The translations under genes were made by a program, and so were the position numbers. From RYN-122 sp963761655 (GTDB lineage: Bacteria > Actinomycetota > Actinomycetes > Mycobacteriales > SCTD01): a stretch of DNA of 64,000 nt. Shown one piece after another: positions 43,745 to 50,683 of the stretch. How positions within the stretch are numbered: the first letter of the stretch is position 1; each line of letters starts with the position of its first letter. The notes beneath the pieces are model-generated. The model searched no databases, was not told the origin of the DNA, and worked only from the letters and a program-made list of their open reading frames with translations. The stretch spans positions 124,001 through 188,000 of the forward strand of contig CAVXHI010000001.1 in NCBI GenBank assembly GCA_963761655.1. The letters are read 5' to 3'.

Positions 43745-43763
43745 GCCACGGACCGTCCGTGGC
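43745..43763 (+). promoter_or_regulatory. Hairpin in the rpsF leader, CCG triloop
   Basis: GCCACGGA-CCG-TCCGTGGC forms a perfect 8-bp stem 30 bases before the rpsF start. Its closeness to the ribosome-binding site suggests translational or transcriptional control of the S6 operon. Bacterial rpsF leaders are known to bind the S6:S18 complex at a CCG-containing hairpin, so this may be the autoregulatory site; the match is by position and the CCG only. Confidence 0.4.
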
Positions 43764-43792
43764 CGCTGAGTCCACAGGAGGAGGTGGGTCAC

Positions 43793-44260
43793 TTGCGTCA
43801 CTACGAGCTCATGGTCATCCTCGACCCCGATCTGGAGGAGCGGACCATCGCTCCCTCGCTCGACACGTTCCTCAACGTCGTCCGCAACGGCGGCGGCAGC
43901 GTGGAGAAGGTCGACGTGTGGGGGCGGCGACGCCTCTCGTTCGAGATCGACAAGAAGTCCGAGGGCATCTACGCCGTCGTCGACCTCACCGCAGAGCCGG
44001 CCACGTTGAAGGAGCTGGACCGCCAGCTCAACCTCAACGAGTCGATCCTGCGCACCAAGGTCATGCGTCCGGAGATGCGGGCCAGCAAGCGGGCGGGCCG
44101 GGCTGCTGCGGCGGTCAAGTCCCCGGCTGCTGCGCCGAGCACGCCTGCGGCTCCGGCTGCTCCGTCCGGCCCGGCGGCTGTCGCCGTGGCGTCGGCGGCT
44201 CCGGCCGCTCCCTCGTCCACCCCGGACGAGGCGGCTCCCGCTCCGACGACCGCCAGCTAG
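43793..44260 (+). CDS. rpsF: 30S ribosomal protein S6
   Basis: 155 residues from TTG 43793, chosen because AGGAGGAGGT ends seven bases upstream and the product then starts RHYELMVILDPDLEE as in other actinobacteria; the GTG at 43784 would sit inside the ribosome-binding site. S6 domain: TFLNVVRNGGGSVEKVDVWGR, LSFEIDKKSEGIYAVVDL, LNLNESILRTKVMRPE. S6 pairs with S18 on 16S rRNA. The last ~55 residues are an Ala/Pro/Ser-rich tail, longer than the typical 96-aa S6 and probably disordered. Confidence 0.96.
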   Translation: MRHYELMVILDPDLEERTIAPSLDTFLNVVRNGGGSVEKVDVWGRRRLSFEIDKKSEGIYAVVDLTAEPATLKELDRQLNLNESILRTKVMRPEMRASKRAGRAAAAVKSPAAAPSTPAAPAAPSGPAAVAVASAAPAAPSSTPDEAAPAPTTAS

Positions 44261-44432
44261 CCGCTCCCGGACCAGCTGCACACCGCACCGCCCGCACCAC
44301 CGCACAGCACCACCACCACGAGCACCACCGCACCGCCCCTTCCCCTGCTCCACCTGTGCGCGACCGACTGCGCACGCACCCACACCGACTCACTCCCGCT
44401 GACCGCGGGAAGGTCAACCAGGAGGACCTGTC
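44261..44432 (+). promoter_or_regulatory. rpsF-ssb spacer with a C/A-rich, G-poor stretch
   Basis: 172 bases. Positions ~44277-44345 are made almost only of C and A in CAC/ACC steps (caccaccaccacgagcacca core), very unusual in this G-rich context. C-rich unstructured RNA of this kind matches what Rho factor loads on, so it may be a rut site that adjusts ssb/rpsR levels relative to rpsF. It ends with CAGGAGGACC, a strong ribosome-binding site for ssb. No gene is seen in it. Confidence 0.4.
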
Positions 44433-44966
44433 ATGGCAGGCGAGACCGTCATCACCGTCGTCGGCAACCTGACGAACGACCCCGAGCTCCGCTTCACCCC
44501 CAGTGGTGCAGCGGTCGCGAGCTTCACCATCGCTTCCACCCCGCGGACGCTGGACAAGGCGACCAACGAGTGGAAGGACGGCGAGGCCCTGTTCCTGCGC
44601 TGCAGCATCTGGCGCCAGGCAGCGGAGAACGTCGCGGAGTCCCTGACCCGCGGCGCCCGGGTCGTCGTCACCGGCCGGCTCAAGCAGCGCTCCTTCGAGA
44701 CGAAGGAGGGCGAGAAGCGCACGGTGATCGAGCTCGACGTCGAAGAGGTCGGCCCCAGCCTGAAGTACGCCACCGCGAAGGTCACCAAGGCCTCCCGCGG
44801 CGGCGGAGGCGGCGGCGACTTCGGCGGCGGATCCTCCAGCGGTGGTGGTGCCTCCCGTGGTGGTGGCGGTTACGGCGGCGGCGCTCCTGCCGACGACCCC
44901 TGGGCCTCCGCGCCCGCGGGCGGCGGCGGTGGCGGCGGCGGTTGGTCCGACGAGCCCCCCTTCTAG
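44433..44966 (+). CDS. ssb: Single-stranded DNA-binding protein
   Basis: 177 residues. OB-fold: MAGETVITVVGNLTNDPELRF, SFTIASTPRTLDKATNEWKDG, LFLRCSIWRQAAENVAESL, RVVVTGRLKQRSF. A Gly-rich disordered linker of ~60 residues ends in the acidic tip W-S-D-E-P-P-F, the docking site for replication and repair partners. Coats ssDNA at replication forks; co-encoded with rpsF, rpsR, rplI and dnaB near the origin. Confidence 0.97.
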   Translation: MAGETVITVVGNLTNDPELRFTPSGAAVASFTIASTPRTLDKATNEWKDGEALFLRCSIWRQAAENVAESLTRGARVVVTGRLKQRSFETKEGEKRTVIELDVEEVGPSLKYATAKVTKASRGGGGGGDFGGGSSSGGGASRGGGGYGGGAPADDPWASAPAGGGGGGGGWSDEPPF

Positions 44967-45010
44967 ATCCCCTGGCCCCTCGGGGCCGTCCCTGACCAGG
45001 AGAGACGACG

Positions 45011-45247
45011 ATGGCCAAGCCACCGCCCCGCAAGCCCAAGAAGAAGGTCTGCCAGTTCTGCAAGGACAAGGTGACCTACGTCGACTACAAGGACACCGGC
45101 ACCCTGCGCAAGTACATCTCCGACCGCGGCAAGATCCGTGCGTCGCGCGTCAGCGGCAACTGCCGTCAGCACCAGCGCGACGTCGCCATGGCCGTGAAGA
45201 ACAGCCGTGAGATGGCCCTGCTGCCCTACACCTCGACGGCGAGGTAG
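45011..45247 (+). CDS. rpsR: 30S ribosomal protein S18 (zinc-binding form)
   Basis: 78 residues. KVCQFCKDKVTYVDYKD and SRVSGNCRQHQRDVA carry the C-x2-C ... C-x2-H zinc ligands of a C+ S18 paralogue, so this copy should need zinc; actinobacteria often keep a second Zn-independent S18 elsewhere under Zur control. Binds 16S rRNA with S6. ATG preceded by CAGGAGAGACG. Six bases separate it from rplI. Confidence 0.97.
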   Translation: MAKPPPRKPKKKVCQFCKDKVTYVDYKDTGTLRKYISDRGKIRASRVSGNCRQHQRDVAMAVKNSREMALLPYTSTAR

Positions 45248-45253
45248 AGCACC

Positions 45254-45700
45254 GTGAAGCTCATCCTCAACCAGGAGGTCCCGAACCTCGGGGGCCCCGG
45301 CGACGTCGTCGAGGTCAAGGACGGCTACGGCCGCAACTACCTCGTGCCGCGCGGCTACGCGCAGCTGTGGACCAAGGGCGCCGACAAGCAGATCGCCACG
45401 ATCCGCCGGGCCCGCGAGGTCCGCGAGGTCCGCGACCTCGGGCAGGCCCAGGCCATGAAGGCCCAGCTCGCCGGCCTCAAGGTCACCCTGCCGGCCCGCT
45501 CCGGCGACGGCGGCCGTCTGTTCGGCTCCGTCACCTCGGCGGACCTCGTCGCGGCCGTCACGAAGGCCGGCGGCCCGAAGCTCGACAAGCGCCTGCTCCA
45601 GGTGCAGCCCATCAAGGCCCTCGGCAGCCACACCGTCACTGTCAAGGTGCACCCCGAGGTCGAGGCCACGCTCACGGTGGACGTCGTCGCCGCGAAGTAG
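45254..45700 (+). CDS. rplI: 50S ribosomal protein L9
   Basis: 148 residues from GTG 45254. N-terminal MKLILNQEVPNLGGPGDVVE and VKDGYGRNYLVPRGYA form the rRNA-binding domain; a long connecting helix (AREVREVRDLGQAQAMKAQL) and the C-terminal domain (RLFGSVTSADLVAAV, LGSHTVTVKVHPEVEATL) follow. L9 stabilises the L1-stalk base and suppresses frameshifting. Last gene of the rpsF-ssb-rpsR-rplI unit, followed by a strong terminator. Confidence 0.97.
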   Translation: MKLILNQEVPNLGGPGDVVEVKDGYGRNYLVPRGYAQLWTKGADKQIATIRRAREVREVRDLGQAQAMKAQLAGLKVTLPARSGDGGRLFGSVTSADLVAAVTKAGGPKLDKRLLQVQPIKALGSHTVTVKVHPEVEATLTVDVVAAK

Positions 45701-45712
45701 TCCTGCACGGTC

Positions 45713-45750
45713 CACGAGGCCCGCTCCCTGACCGGGGAGCGGGCCTCGTG
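45713..45750 (+). terminator. Terminator of the rpsF-ssb-rpsR-rplI operon
   Basis: Perfect 16-bp stem (CACGAGGCCCGCTCCC, 45713-45728, with 45735-45750) and 6-base loop, 13 bases after the rplI stop. It shows that dnaB has its own promoter. Confidence 0.88.
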
Positions 45751-46066
45751 GCGTGTCCGGCGCCGGGCCCCCCGCCCCTGCCGCCGGGCCCCCCGCATCC
45801 CCGACTTCTCGTCGTCCACAGCGGTGGACAGACCTGTGGGCAAGTCACCGGGCGTGCCGCCCTGGAGCCTCTCCCGTCGTGCACACCCGTCCCCACGGCC
45901 GTCCACAGGGACGCGCCCGGTCGTCCCCACCCCGTCCCCAACCCCGTCCACAGGCAGGCCGGGCGAGGCGCTCGTGACGCGCCGAGAGTGTCGGACCGGA
46001 CCGGTAGACACGGGGCCCAGGCCCTCCCGGACGTCGTCCGGCGGGCACGAGCAGGAGAGGACCCTG
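45751..46066. other. rplI-dnaB intergenic region with DnaA-box-like 9-mers
   Basis: 316 bases without a gene. It holds four sites close to the high-GC actinobacterial DnaA box TTGTCCACA: TCGTCCACA (45812-45820), TGTGGGCAA (45835-45843, complement TTGCCCACA), CCGTCCACA (45899-45907) and CCGTCCACA (45944-45952), with further gtCCCCAC variants between. They may let DnaA regulate dnaB or titrate DnaA near the origin. A ribosome-binding site of GGAGAGG type precedes dnaB GTG 46067. Confidence 0.5.
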
Positions 46067-48727
46067 GTGAGCGAGCGCGTCGTCGAGCTGCCGAGCCAGA
46101 ACCGTCCCGGAGCGGTGTCGGCCGAGTTCGAGCGCACCCCGCCGCAGGACGTCGCCGCCGAGCAGTCGGTGCTGGGCGGCATGCTGCTGAGCAAGGACGC
46201 CATCGCCGACGTCGTCGAGGTCCTCAAGGCGGGCGACTTCTACCGGCCGGCCCACACCACCATCTTCGAGACCGTCCTCGACCTCTACGGCCGGGGCGAG
46301 CCCGCCGACGCCATCACGGTCAGCGCGGAGCTGCAGAAGGCCGGCGACCTCGGCCGGGTCGGCGGCGCGCCGTACCTGCACACGCTGCTGTCCGGTGTCC
46401 CCACGGCGGCCAACGCCGGCTACTACGCCAAGATCGTCGCCGAGCAGGCGATCCTGCGCCGTCTCGTCGAGGCCGGCACGCGCATCGTGCAGCTCGGCTA
46501 CGGCGGTCAGGGAGCCGAGGTCGACGACATCGTCGACCGCGCCCAGCAGGCCGTCTACGACGTCACGGAGCGCCGCAGCAGCGAGGACTACACGCTGCTC
46601 GAGGAGCTCATGCAGCCGACGATGGACGAGCTCGAGGCGATCGGCAGCCGTGGCGGCGGCATGAGCGGCGTCCCCACCGGCTTCAAGGACCTCGACGACC
46701 TCACCAACGGCCTGCACCCGGGCCAGATGATCGTCCTGGCCGGGAGGCCGGGCTCGGGCAAGTCCACCGCCGGGCTCGACATCGCCCGGTCCTGCTCGAT
46801 CAAGCACGGCCTCACCAGCGCCATCTTCTCCCTCGAGATGAGCAAGACCGAGATCACCATGCGCCTGCTGTCCGCCGAGGCGCGCGTGCCCCTGCACCAC
46901 ATGCGCAGCGGCATGATGAACGACGACGACTGGGCCCGGCTGGCCCGCCGGATGGGCGAGGTCGCCGAGGCGCCGCTGTTCATCGACGACAGCCCCAACC
47001 TGACGATGATGGAGATCCGGGCGAAGGCCCGCCGGCTCAAGCAGCGCCACGACCTCAAGCTCGTCGTCATCGACTACCTGCAGCTCATGAGCGGCAACAA
47101 GAAGTCCGAGAGCCGCCAGCAGGAGGTCTCCGAGCTCTCCCGCAACCTCAAGCTCCTCGCCAAGGAGCTCGAGGTGCCGGTCATCGCGATGAGCCAGCTC
47201 AACCGTGGTCCCGAGCAGCGCACCGACAAGAAGCCCCAGCTGTCCGACCTCCGCGAGAGCGGCTGCCTACCCGCGTCGACGCGGGTGATCCGCGCTGACG
47301 ACGGTCGCGAGGTCACTCTGGGGGAGCTCTACGAGCAGGGGGCGCGTGACGTCCCGGTCTGGTCGCTCGACGACAGCCTGCGCTACGTCCGCAGGCACCT
47401 GACCCACGTCTTCTCCACGGGGGTGAAGCCGGTGTTCCGCGTGACGCTGCGGTCGGGCAAGCAGATCCGTGCCACGGCGAACCACCCGTTCCTGACGATC
47501 GAGGGGTGGCGACCGCTCGAGACCCTGGCGCAGGGCAGCAGACTCGCGGCGCCACGCCACGTGCCCGCGCCGGACGCCGAGAGCTCCTGGCCGGACACGC
47601 ACGTCGTGCTGCTGGCGCACCTGCTCGGCGACGGTTCCTTCGTCAAGGGCCAGCCGCTGCGGTACGCCAGCGTCGACGAGGCCAACCTCGTGGCGGTCGA
47701 GGAGGCGGCCCGGGCGTTCGGCGTGACCGCTGTCCGTGACGCGCACGCCGCCGCGCGGTGCACGAGCCTCCGGCTCCGGTCCCCGCACCACCTCACCCAC
47801 GGGGTCCGCAACCCGGTGGCCGCCTGGCTCGACGAGCTCGGCCTCTTCGGCCTGCGGAGTCACGAGAAGGTCGTCCCTCCCGAGGTCTTCAGCCTGCCGA
47901 AGCGGCAGGTCCGGCTGTTCCTCAAGCACCTGTGGGCCACCGACGGCTCGGTGACGCTCACCAGGGGCACCAACGGCGGGCGCGTCTACTACAGCTCCAC
48001 CAGCCGGCGGCTGTGCGAGGACGTGAGCCGCCTGCTGCTCCGCTTCGGGTTGTGCACCCGGCTGCGGGCCGTGCCGGTCGCCGAGGGCGTCCGGCCGCAG
48101 TACACGCTCGACGTCTCCGGGGCCGACGACCAGCTCCGCTTCCTCCGGGAGATCGGCGTCCACGGCGCGCGCGGCGAGCGGGTCACTGCGTTGCTCGCGA
48201 GGTTGACCGGCGTCAAGGCGAACACGAACGTCGACACCGTGCCGGTCGAGGTCTGGGACCGGGTCAAGGACGTGCTCCTGGAGCGCGGCATGACCCAGCG
48301 CGAGTACTGCGCCGCGATGGGCACGAGCTTCGGCGGGACGTCGACCTGGAGGCACGCCCCGAGCCGGGAGCGGATCGGCCGCGTCGCGGCGCTGCTCGAG
48401 GACACGCAGCTCGAGCTGCTGGCGACGAACGACGTCTTCTGGGACGAGGTCGCGTCGATCGAGCCCGACGGCGAGGAGGAGGTGTTCGACGCGACGGTCG
48501 TCGGGACCCACAACTTCATCGCGGACGGCATCGCGGTCCACAACTCGATCGAGCAGGACGCGGACATGGTGGTGCTGCTGCACCGCGAGGACATGTACGA
48601 GAAGGAGAGCCCCCGGGCCGGCGAGGCCGACCTCATCGTGGCCAAGCACCGGAACGGCCCCACGGCCACGATCGTGGTGGCGTTCCAGGGCCACTACAGC
48701 CGGTTCGTCGACATGAGTGCCGGCTGA
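46067..48727 (+). CDS. dnaB: Replicative DNA helicase DnaB with in-frame intein
   Basis: 886 codons from GTG 46067; after removal of the 427-residue intein (residues 400-826) the mature helicase has 459 residues, the normal DnaB size. Extein features: N-terminal domain (PPQDVAAEQSVLGGMLLSKD), RecA-like C-terminal domain with Walker A GRPGSGKSTAG (~226), IFSLEMSKTEITMRLL, Walker B-like LVVIDYLQLMSG, and SQLNRGPEQR with the arginine finger loop. Unwinds DNA ahead of the replication fork as a hexamer. The intein splits DLRESG from SIEQDAD, so the helicase is inactive until protein splicing occurs. Confidence 0.97.
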   Translation: MSERVVELPSQNRPGAVSAEFERTPPQDVAAEQSVLGGMLLSKDAIADVVEVLKAGDFYRPAHTTIFETVLDLYGRGEPADAITVSAELQKAGDLGRVGGAPYLHTLLSGVPTAANAGYYAKIVAEQAILRRLVEAGTRIVQLGYGGQGAEVDDIVDRAQQAVYDVTERRSSEDYTLLEELMQPTMDELEAIGSRGGGMSGVPTGFKDLDDLTNGLHPGQMIVLAGRPGSGKSTAGLDIARSCSIKHGLTSAIFSLEMSKTEITMRLLSAEARVPLHHMRSGMMNDDDWARLARRMGEVAEAPLFIDDSPNLTMMEIRAKARRLKQRHDLKLVVIDYLQLMSGNKKSESRQQEVSELSRNLKLLAKELEVPVIAMSQLNRGPEQRTDKKPQLSDLRESGCLPASTRVIRADDGREVTLGELYEQGARDVPVWSLDDSLRYVRRHLTHVFSTGVKPVFRVTLRSGKQIRATANHPFLTIEGWRPLETLAQGSRLAAPRHVPAPDAESSWPDTHVVLLAHLLGDGSFVKGQPLRYASVDEANLVAVEEAARAFGVTAVRDAHAAARCTSLRLRSPHHLTHGVRNPVAAWLDELGLFGLRSHEKVVPPEVFSLPKRQVRLFLKHLWATDGSVTLTRGTNGGRVYYSSTSRRLCEDVSRLLLRFGLCTRLRAVPVAEGVRPQYTLDVSGADDQLRFLREIGVHGARGERVTALLARLTGVKANTNVDTVPVEVWDRVKDVLLERGMTQREYCAAMGTSFGGTSTWRHAPSRERIGRVAALLEDTQLELLATNDVFWDEVASIEPDGEEEVFDATVVGTHNFIADGIAVHNSIEQDADMVVLLHREDMYEKESPRAGEADLIVAKHRNGPTATIVVAFQGHYSRFVDMSAG
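47264..48544 (+). other. DnaB intein with LAGLIDADG homing endonuclease
   Basis: 427 residues, Cys400 to Asn826, followed by Ser (+1). Block A CLPASTRVIRADDG, block B RATANHPFLTIEGW (T-x-x-H), block F/G EEVFDATVVGTHNFIADGIAVHN split here as VFDATVVGTHNFIADG and IAVHN with the penultimate His. The endonuclease has two dodecapeptides: LLAHLLGDGSF and FLKHLWATDGSV, each with the acidic G-D/T-D catalytic position. The site (RESG|C...HN|SIEQ) is the one used by the Synechocystis and M. tuberculosis DnaB inteins. All splicing residues are present, so it should be active. The codon use resembles the host, indicating long residence. Confidence 0.95.
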
Positions 48728-48809
48728 GCCGGTCCGACGTGCTTCTGCCGCTGAAGCCTTGTTCTGCGAATTGGGGCGTCGAACTGCGAAAGTTTGAACC
48801 GCCCCGGCT

Positions 48810-49667
48810 TCAGTGGAGGCTGGCGATTGCCGGTTGGTCCTCGTTGAGGCCGGCTGCTTGACGGTAGTAGTCGTTCTCGAACTCGACGGGTGGGACGTCG
48901 CCGCAGTAGCTGTGGAGGCGGCGGTGGTTGAACCAGTCGACGTACTCCAGCGTCGCGAGTTCGACGTCGTCCAGGCCCCGCCAGGGGCCGCGCTTGCGGA
49001 TGAGCTCGGTCTTGTAGAGCCCGTTCAAACTCTCGGCAGCGGCGTTGTCGTAGCTGTCGCCCTTGCTCCCGACCGACCGCAGGACCCCGGCCTCGTCGAG
49101 GCGTTCGGTGTAGCGGACCGACAGGTATTGGACGCCGCGATCGCTGTGGTGCACGAGCCCGCGGACCTCATGGCCGTCGCGGGCGCGCTGCCACAAGCCC
49201 TGCTCCAGGGCATCTGAAGCCAGGTCCGTCCTCAGGCTGGTCGAGCAACGCCACCCGACGATGCGGCGGGAGAACACATCCATGACGAACGCGACGTAGA
49301 CGAACCCCGACCACGTCGCGACGTATGTCAGGTCTGCGACCCACAGCATGTTCGGCGCTGGCGCCCGGAACTGCCGCTCGACCAGGTCGCCGGGTCGGGC
49401 GGCGACCTCGGCCGCGATGGTCGTGCGCTTGGTCTTGCCGCGGACCGCACCGAACAGGCCGCGCTCGCGCATCAGGCGCTCGACCTGACAGCGCGGGACC
49501 TGGTGGCCCTCGCGGCGCAGCTGCCGCCAGACCTTGCGAACGCCGTAGACCCCGAGGTTGGCGTCGAAGACGCGCTGCACCTCGGCCTTGAGCGCCTCGT
49601 CTCGCACCGCCCGAGCCGAGGGCGGCCGCGCCTTGGCGGCGTAGTAGGTGCTCGGGGCGATCTGCAC
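48810..49667 (-). CDS. IS3-family transposase OrfB (DDE integrase domain)
   Basis: 285 residues from ATG 49667; the same frame is open upstream past the OrfA stop (residues ...DTLIAFVDQHRQEFGVEP), as expected for an OrfAB fusion made by -1 frameshifting. HTH_21 region (YGVRKVWRQLRREGHQVPR), then the rve catalytic core with D in LWVADLTYV, D in HHSDRGVQYLS and E in YDNAAAESLNGLYKTELI, followed by WFNHRRLHSYCG. All DDE residues are present. Confidence 0.93.
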   Translation of the reverse strand: MQIAPSTYYAAKARPPSARAVRDEALKAEVQRVFDANLGVYGVRKVWRQLRREGHQVPRCQVERLMRERGLFGAVRGKTKRTTIAAEVAARPGDLVERQFRAPAPNMLWVADLTYVATWSGFVYVAFVMDVFSRRIVGWRCSTSLRTDLASDALEQGLWQRARDGHEVRGLVHHSDRGVQYLSVRYTERLDEAGVLRSVGSKGDSYDNAAAESLNGLYKTELIRKRGPWRGLDDVELATLEYVDWFNHRRLHSYCGDVPPVEFENDYYRQAAGLNEDQPAIASLH

Positions 49668-49738
49668 GCCTGCGTGCTGCAGGACCTTGCAGACCGGCTC
49701 GACCCCGAACTCCTGTCGGTGCTGGTCGACGAACGCGA

Positions 49739-50095
49739 TCAGCGTGTCTGTGGCCGGTCGAGCTCGGCCGCGAAGAAAGCCGACGCGCTCTTCAGGATCG
49801 AGTTCGCGCGGCGCAGCTCGAACACCTCGCGCTCGAGTTCGGCGATCCGCTGCCGGTCCTCTGTCGAGGTCCCGGGCCTTCGGCCGGCGTCGACCTCGGC
49901 CTGCTTCACCCAGTTGCGCAACGTCTCGGGGTTGACGCCGAGCTGCTGCGCGACCCGGGTCAGCGGCCCGCGCTTCTCACCCGTCCGCTCGCGGGTCTCG
50001 AACACCATCCGCACGGCCCGGTCACGCAGCTCGTCGGGGTACTTCCTCGGTGCTGGCACTGGCCCACTCTCCCGTGGCTTCAGTGCCTCCATCAA
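49739..50095 (-). CDS. IS3-family transposase OrfA (HTH_Tnp_1)
   Basis: 118 residues. Helix-turn-helix KYPDELRDRAVRMVFETRER, LTRVAQQLGVNPETLRNWVKQ, then a leucine-zipper-like heptad helix (RIAELEREVFELRRANSILK) that mediates multimerisation, ending FFAAELDRPQTR. OrfB continues in the -1 frame across the OrfA stop, so ribosomal frameshifting in the last ~60 bases should yield OrfAB. ATG 50095 or 50092 could start. Confidence 0.92.
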   Translation of the reverse strand: MMEALKPRESGPVPAPRKYPDELRDRAVRMVFETRERTGEKRGPLTRVAQQLGVNPETLRNWVKQAEVDAGRRPGTSTEDRQRIAELEREVFELRRANSILKSASAFFAAELDRPQTR

Positions 50096-50110
50096 TCCCG
50101 GGGCGGTTCA

Positions 50111-50683
50111 GTTCGCGAACGGAGCTTGCCTGCCGCCGCCCCCGACGGGCTCGGCCGCCTGCGGCCCTCCGCGTCGGACTCTCTGGTCCGGACCTGGGTC
50201 GAGGGTCAGGAGGGCGCACGTGGCCTCGTACCGGCCCTCATGGCCGAGGCCACTATGGGAAGGAGGCAGCGCTTGCGCTCGCCACTAGGTCCAGCCCATC
50301 AGCAACGTCCGCTACTGCCGAGGAGCGGGCTAGTTGCCACGGTTGCGTGTTATTCGCGTCAGCGCTTGTTGCACGATTCAGACCGCTGCTGCGCTTGCTG
50401 GGCGGCGGCGCGCCGACAAGGAGCGACGCCGTTGACTACGGCTTTCACGCACCGACCGGGTCTTGTTCGTAGGGGCGGCAAGGGGTCCGGCGCTTGCAAC
50501 GGGGGGTTGCCCACAGCGCGGATTGCGCAGAGAGGGCGGGAGGAGCCGCTCCCTACACCCGACCCCAACGCGTCTCGCTGCGAGCCGGAAGCGCGTCGGT
50601 CGAGAGGGTCTGTAGCGCGTGTTGAGATGATGAATGCCTACGCGCGCTGACCCTCCCTTGGGCCGCGACGGAAGGAGCTTGTG
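50111..50683. other. Gene-free region upstream of the AvcD-like deaminase; candidate sRNA locus
   Basis: About 570 bases between the IS element and the deaminase without a plausible gene; the open frames there are antisense or lack coding bias. In the known AvcID system the partner of the deaminase is a noncoding RNA (AvcI) encoded directly upstream and acting as its inhibitor, so an AvcI-like RNA is expected here. I see no conserved motif to define its ends. Only small stem-loops (e.g. GGCCGCctGCGGCC at ~50152) and a 7-codon ORF (ATG ~50627) are visible. GC content is lower than in the core genes. Confidence 0.4.

Larger units (their letters stand above)
48795..50110 (-). mobile_element. IS3-family insertion sequence, 1316 bp, complete
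   Basis: Terminal inverted repeats start TGAACCGCCCCGG at both ends (48795-48807 and complement of 50098-50110) and continue imperfectly to ~27 bp. The flanks carry a 3-bp direct repeat GTT (48792-48794 and 50111-50113), the target duplication typical of IS3 elements. Two overlapping ORFs on the minus strand encode the HTH protein OrfA and the DDE protein OrfB in the -1 frame. It lies in the intergenic DNA after dnaB and breaks no recognisable gene. Intact ends, matching duplication and full ORFs suggest a recent, possibly active copy. Confidence 0.95.

Noticed and set aside
43784..43792. GTG 43784 as the rpsF start
   Set aside because: It lies inside the ribosome-binding site; TTG 43793 gives correct spacing and the conserved S6 N-terminus.
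48728..50683. A gene disrupted by the IS3 insertion
   Set aside because: Joining the flanks after removing the IS and one GTT copy gives no coherent reading frame, so the target was intergenic.
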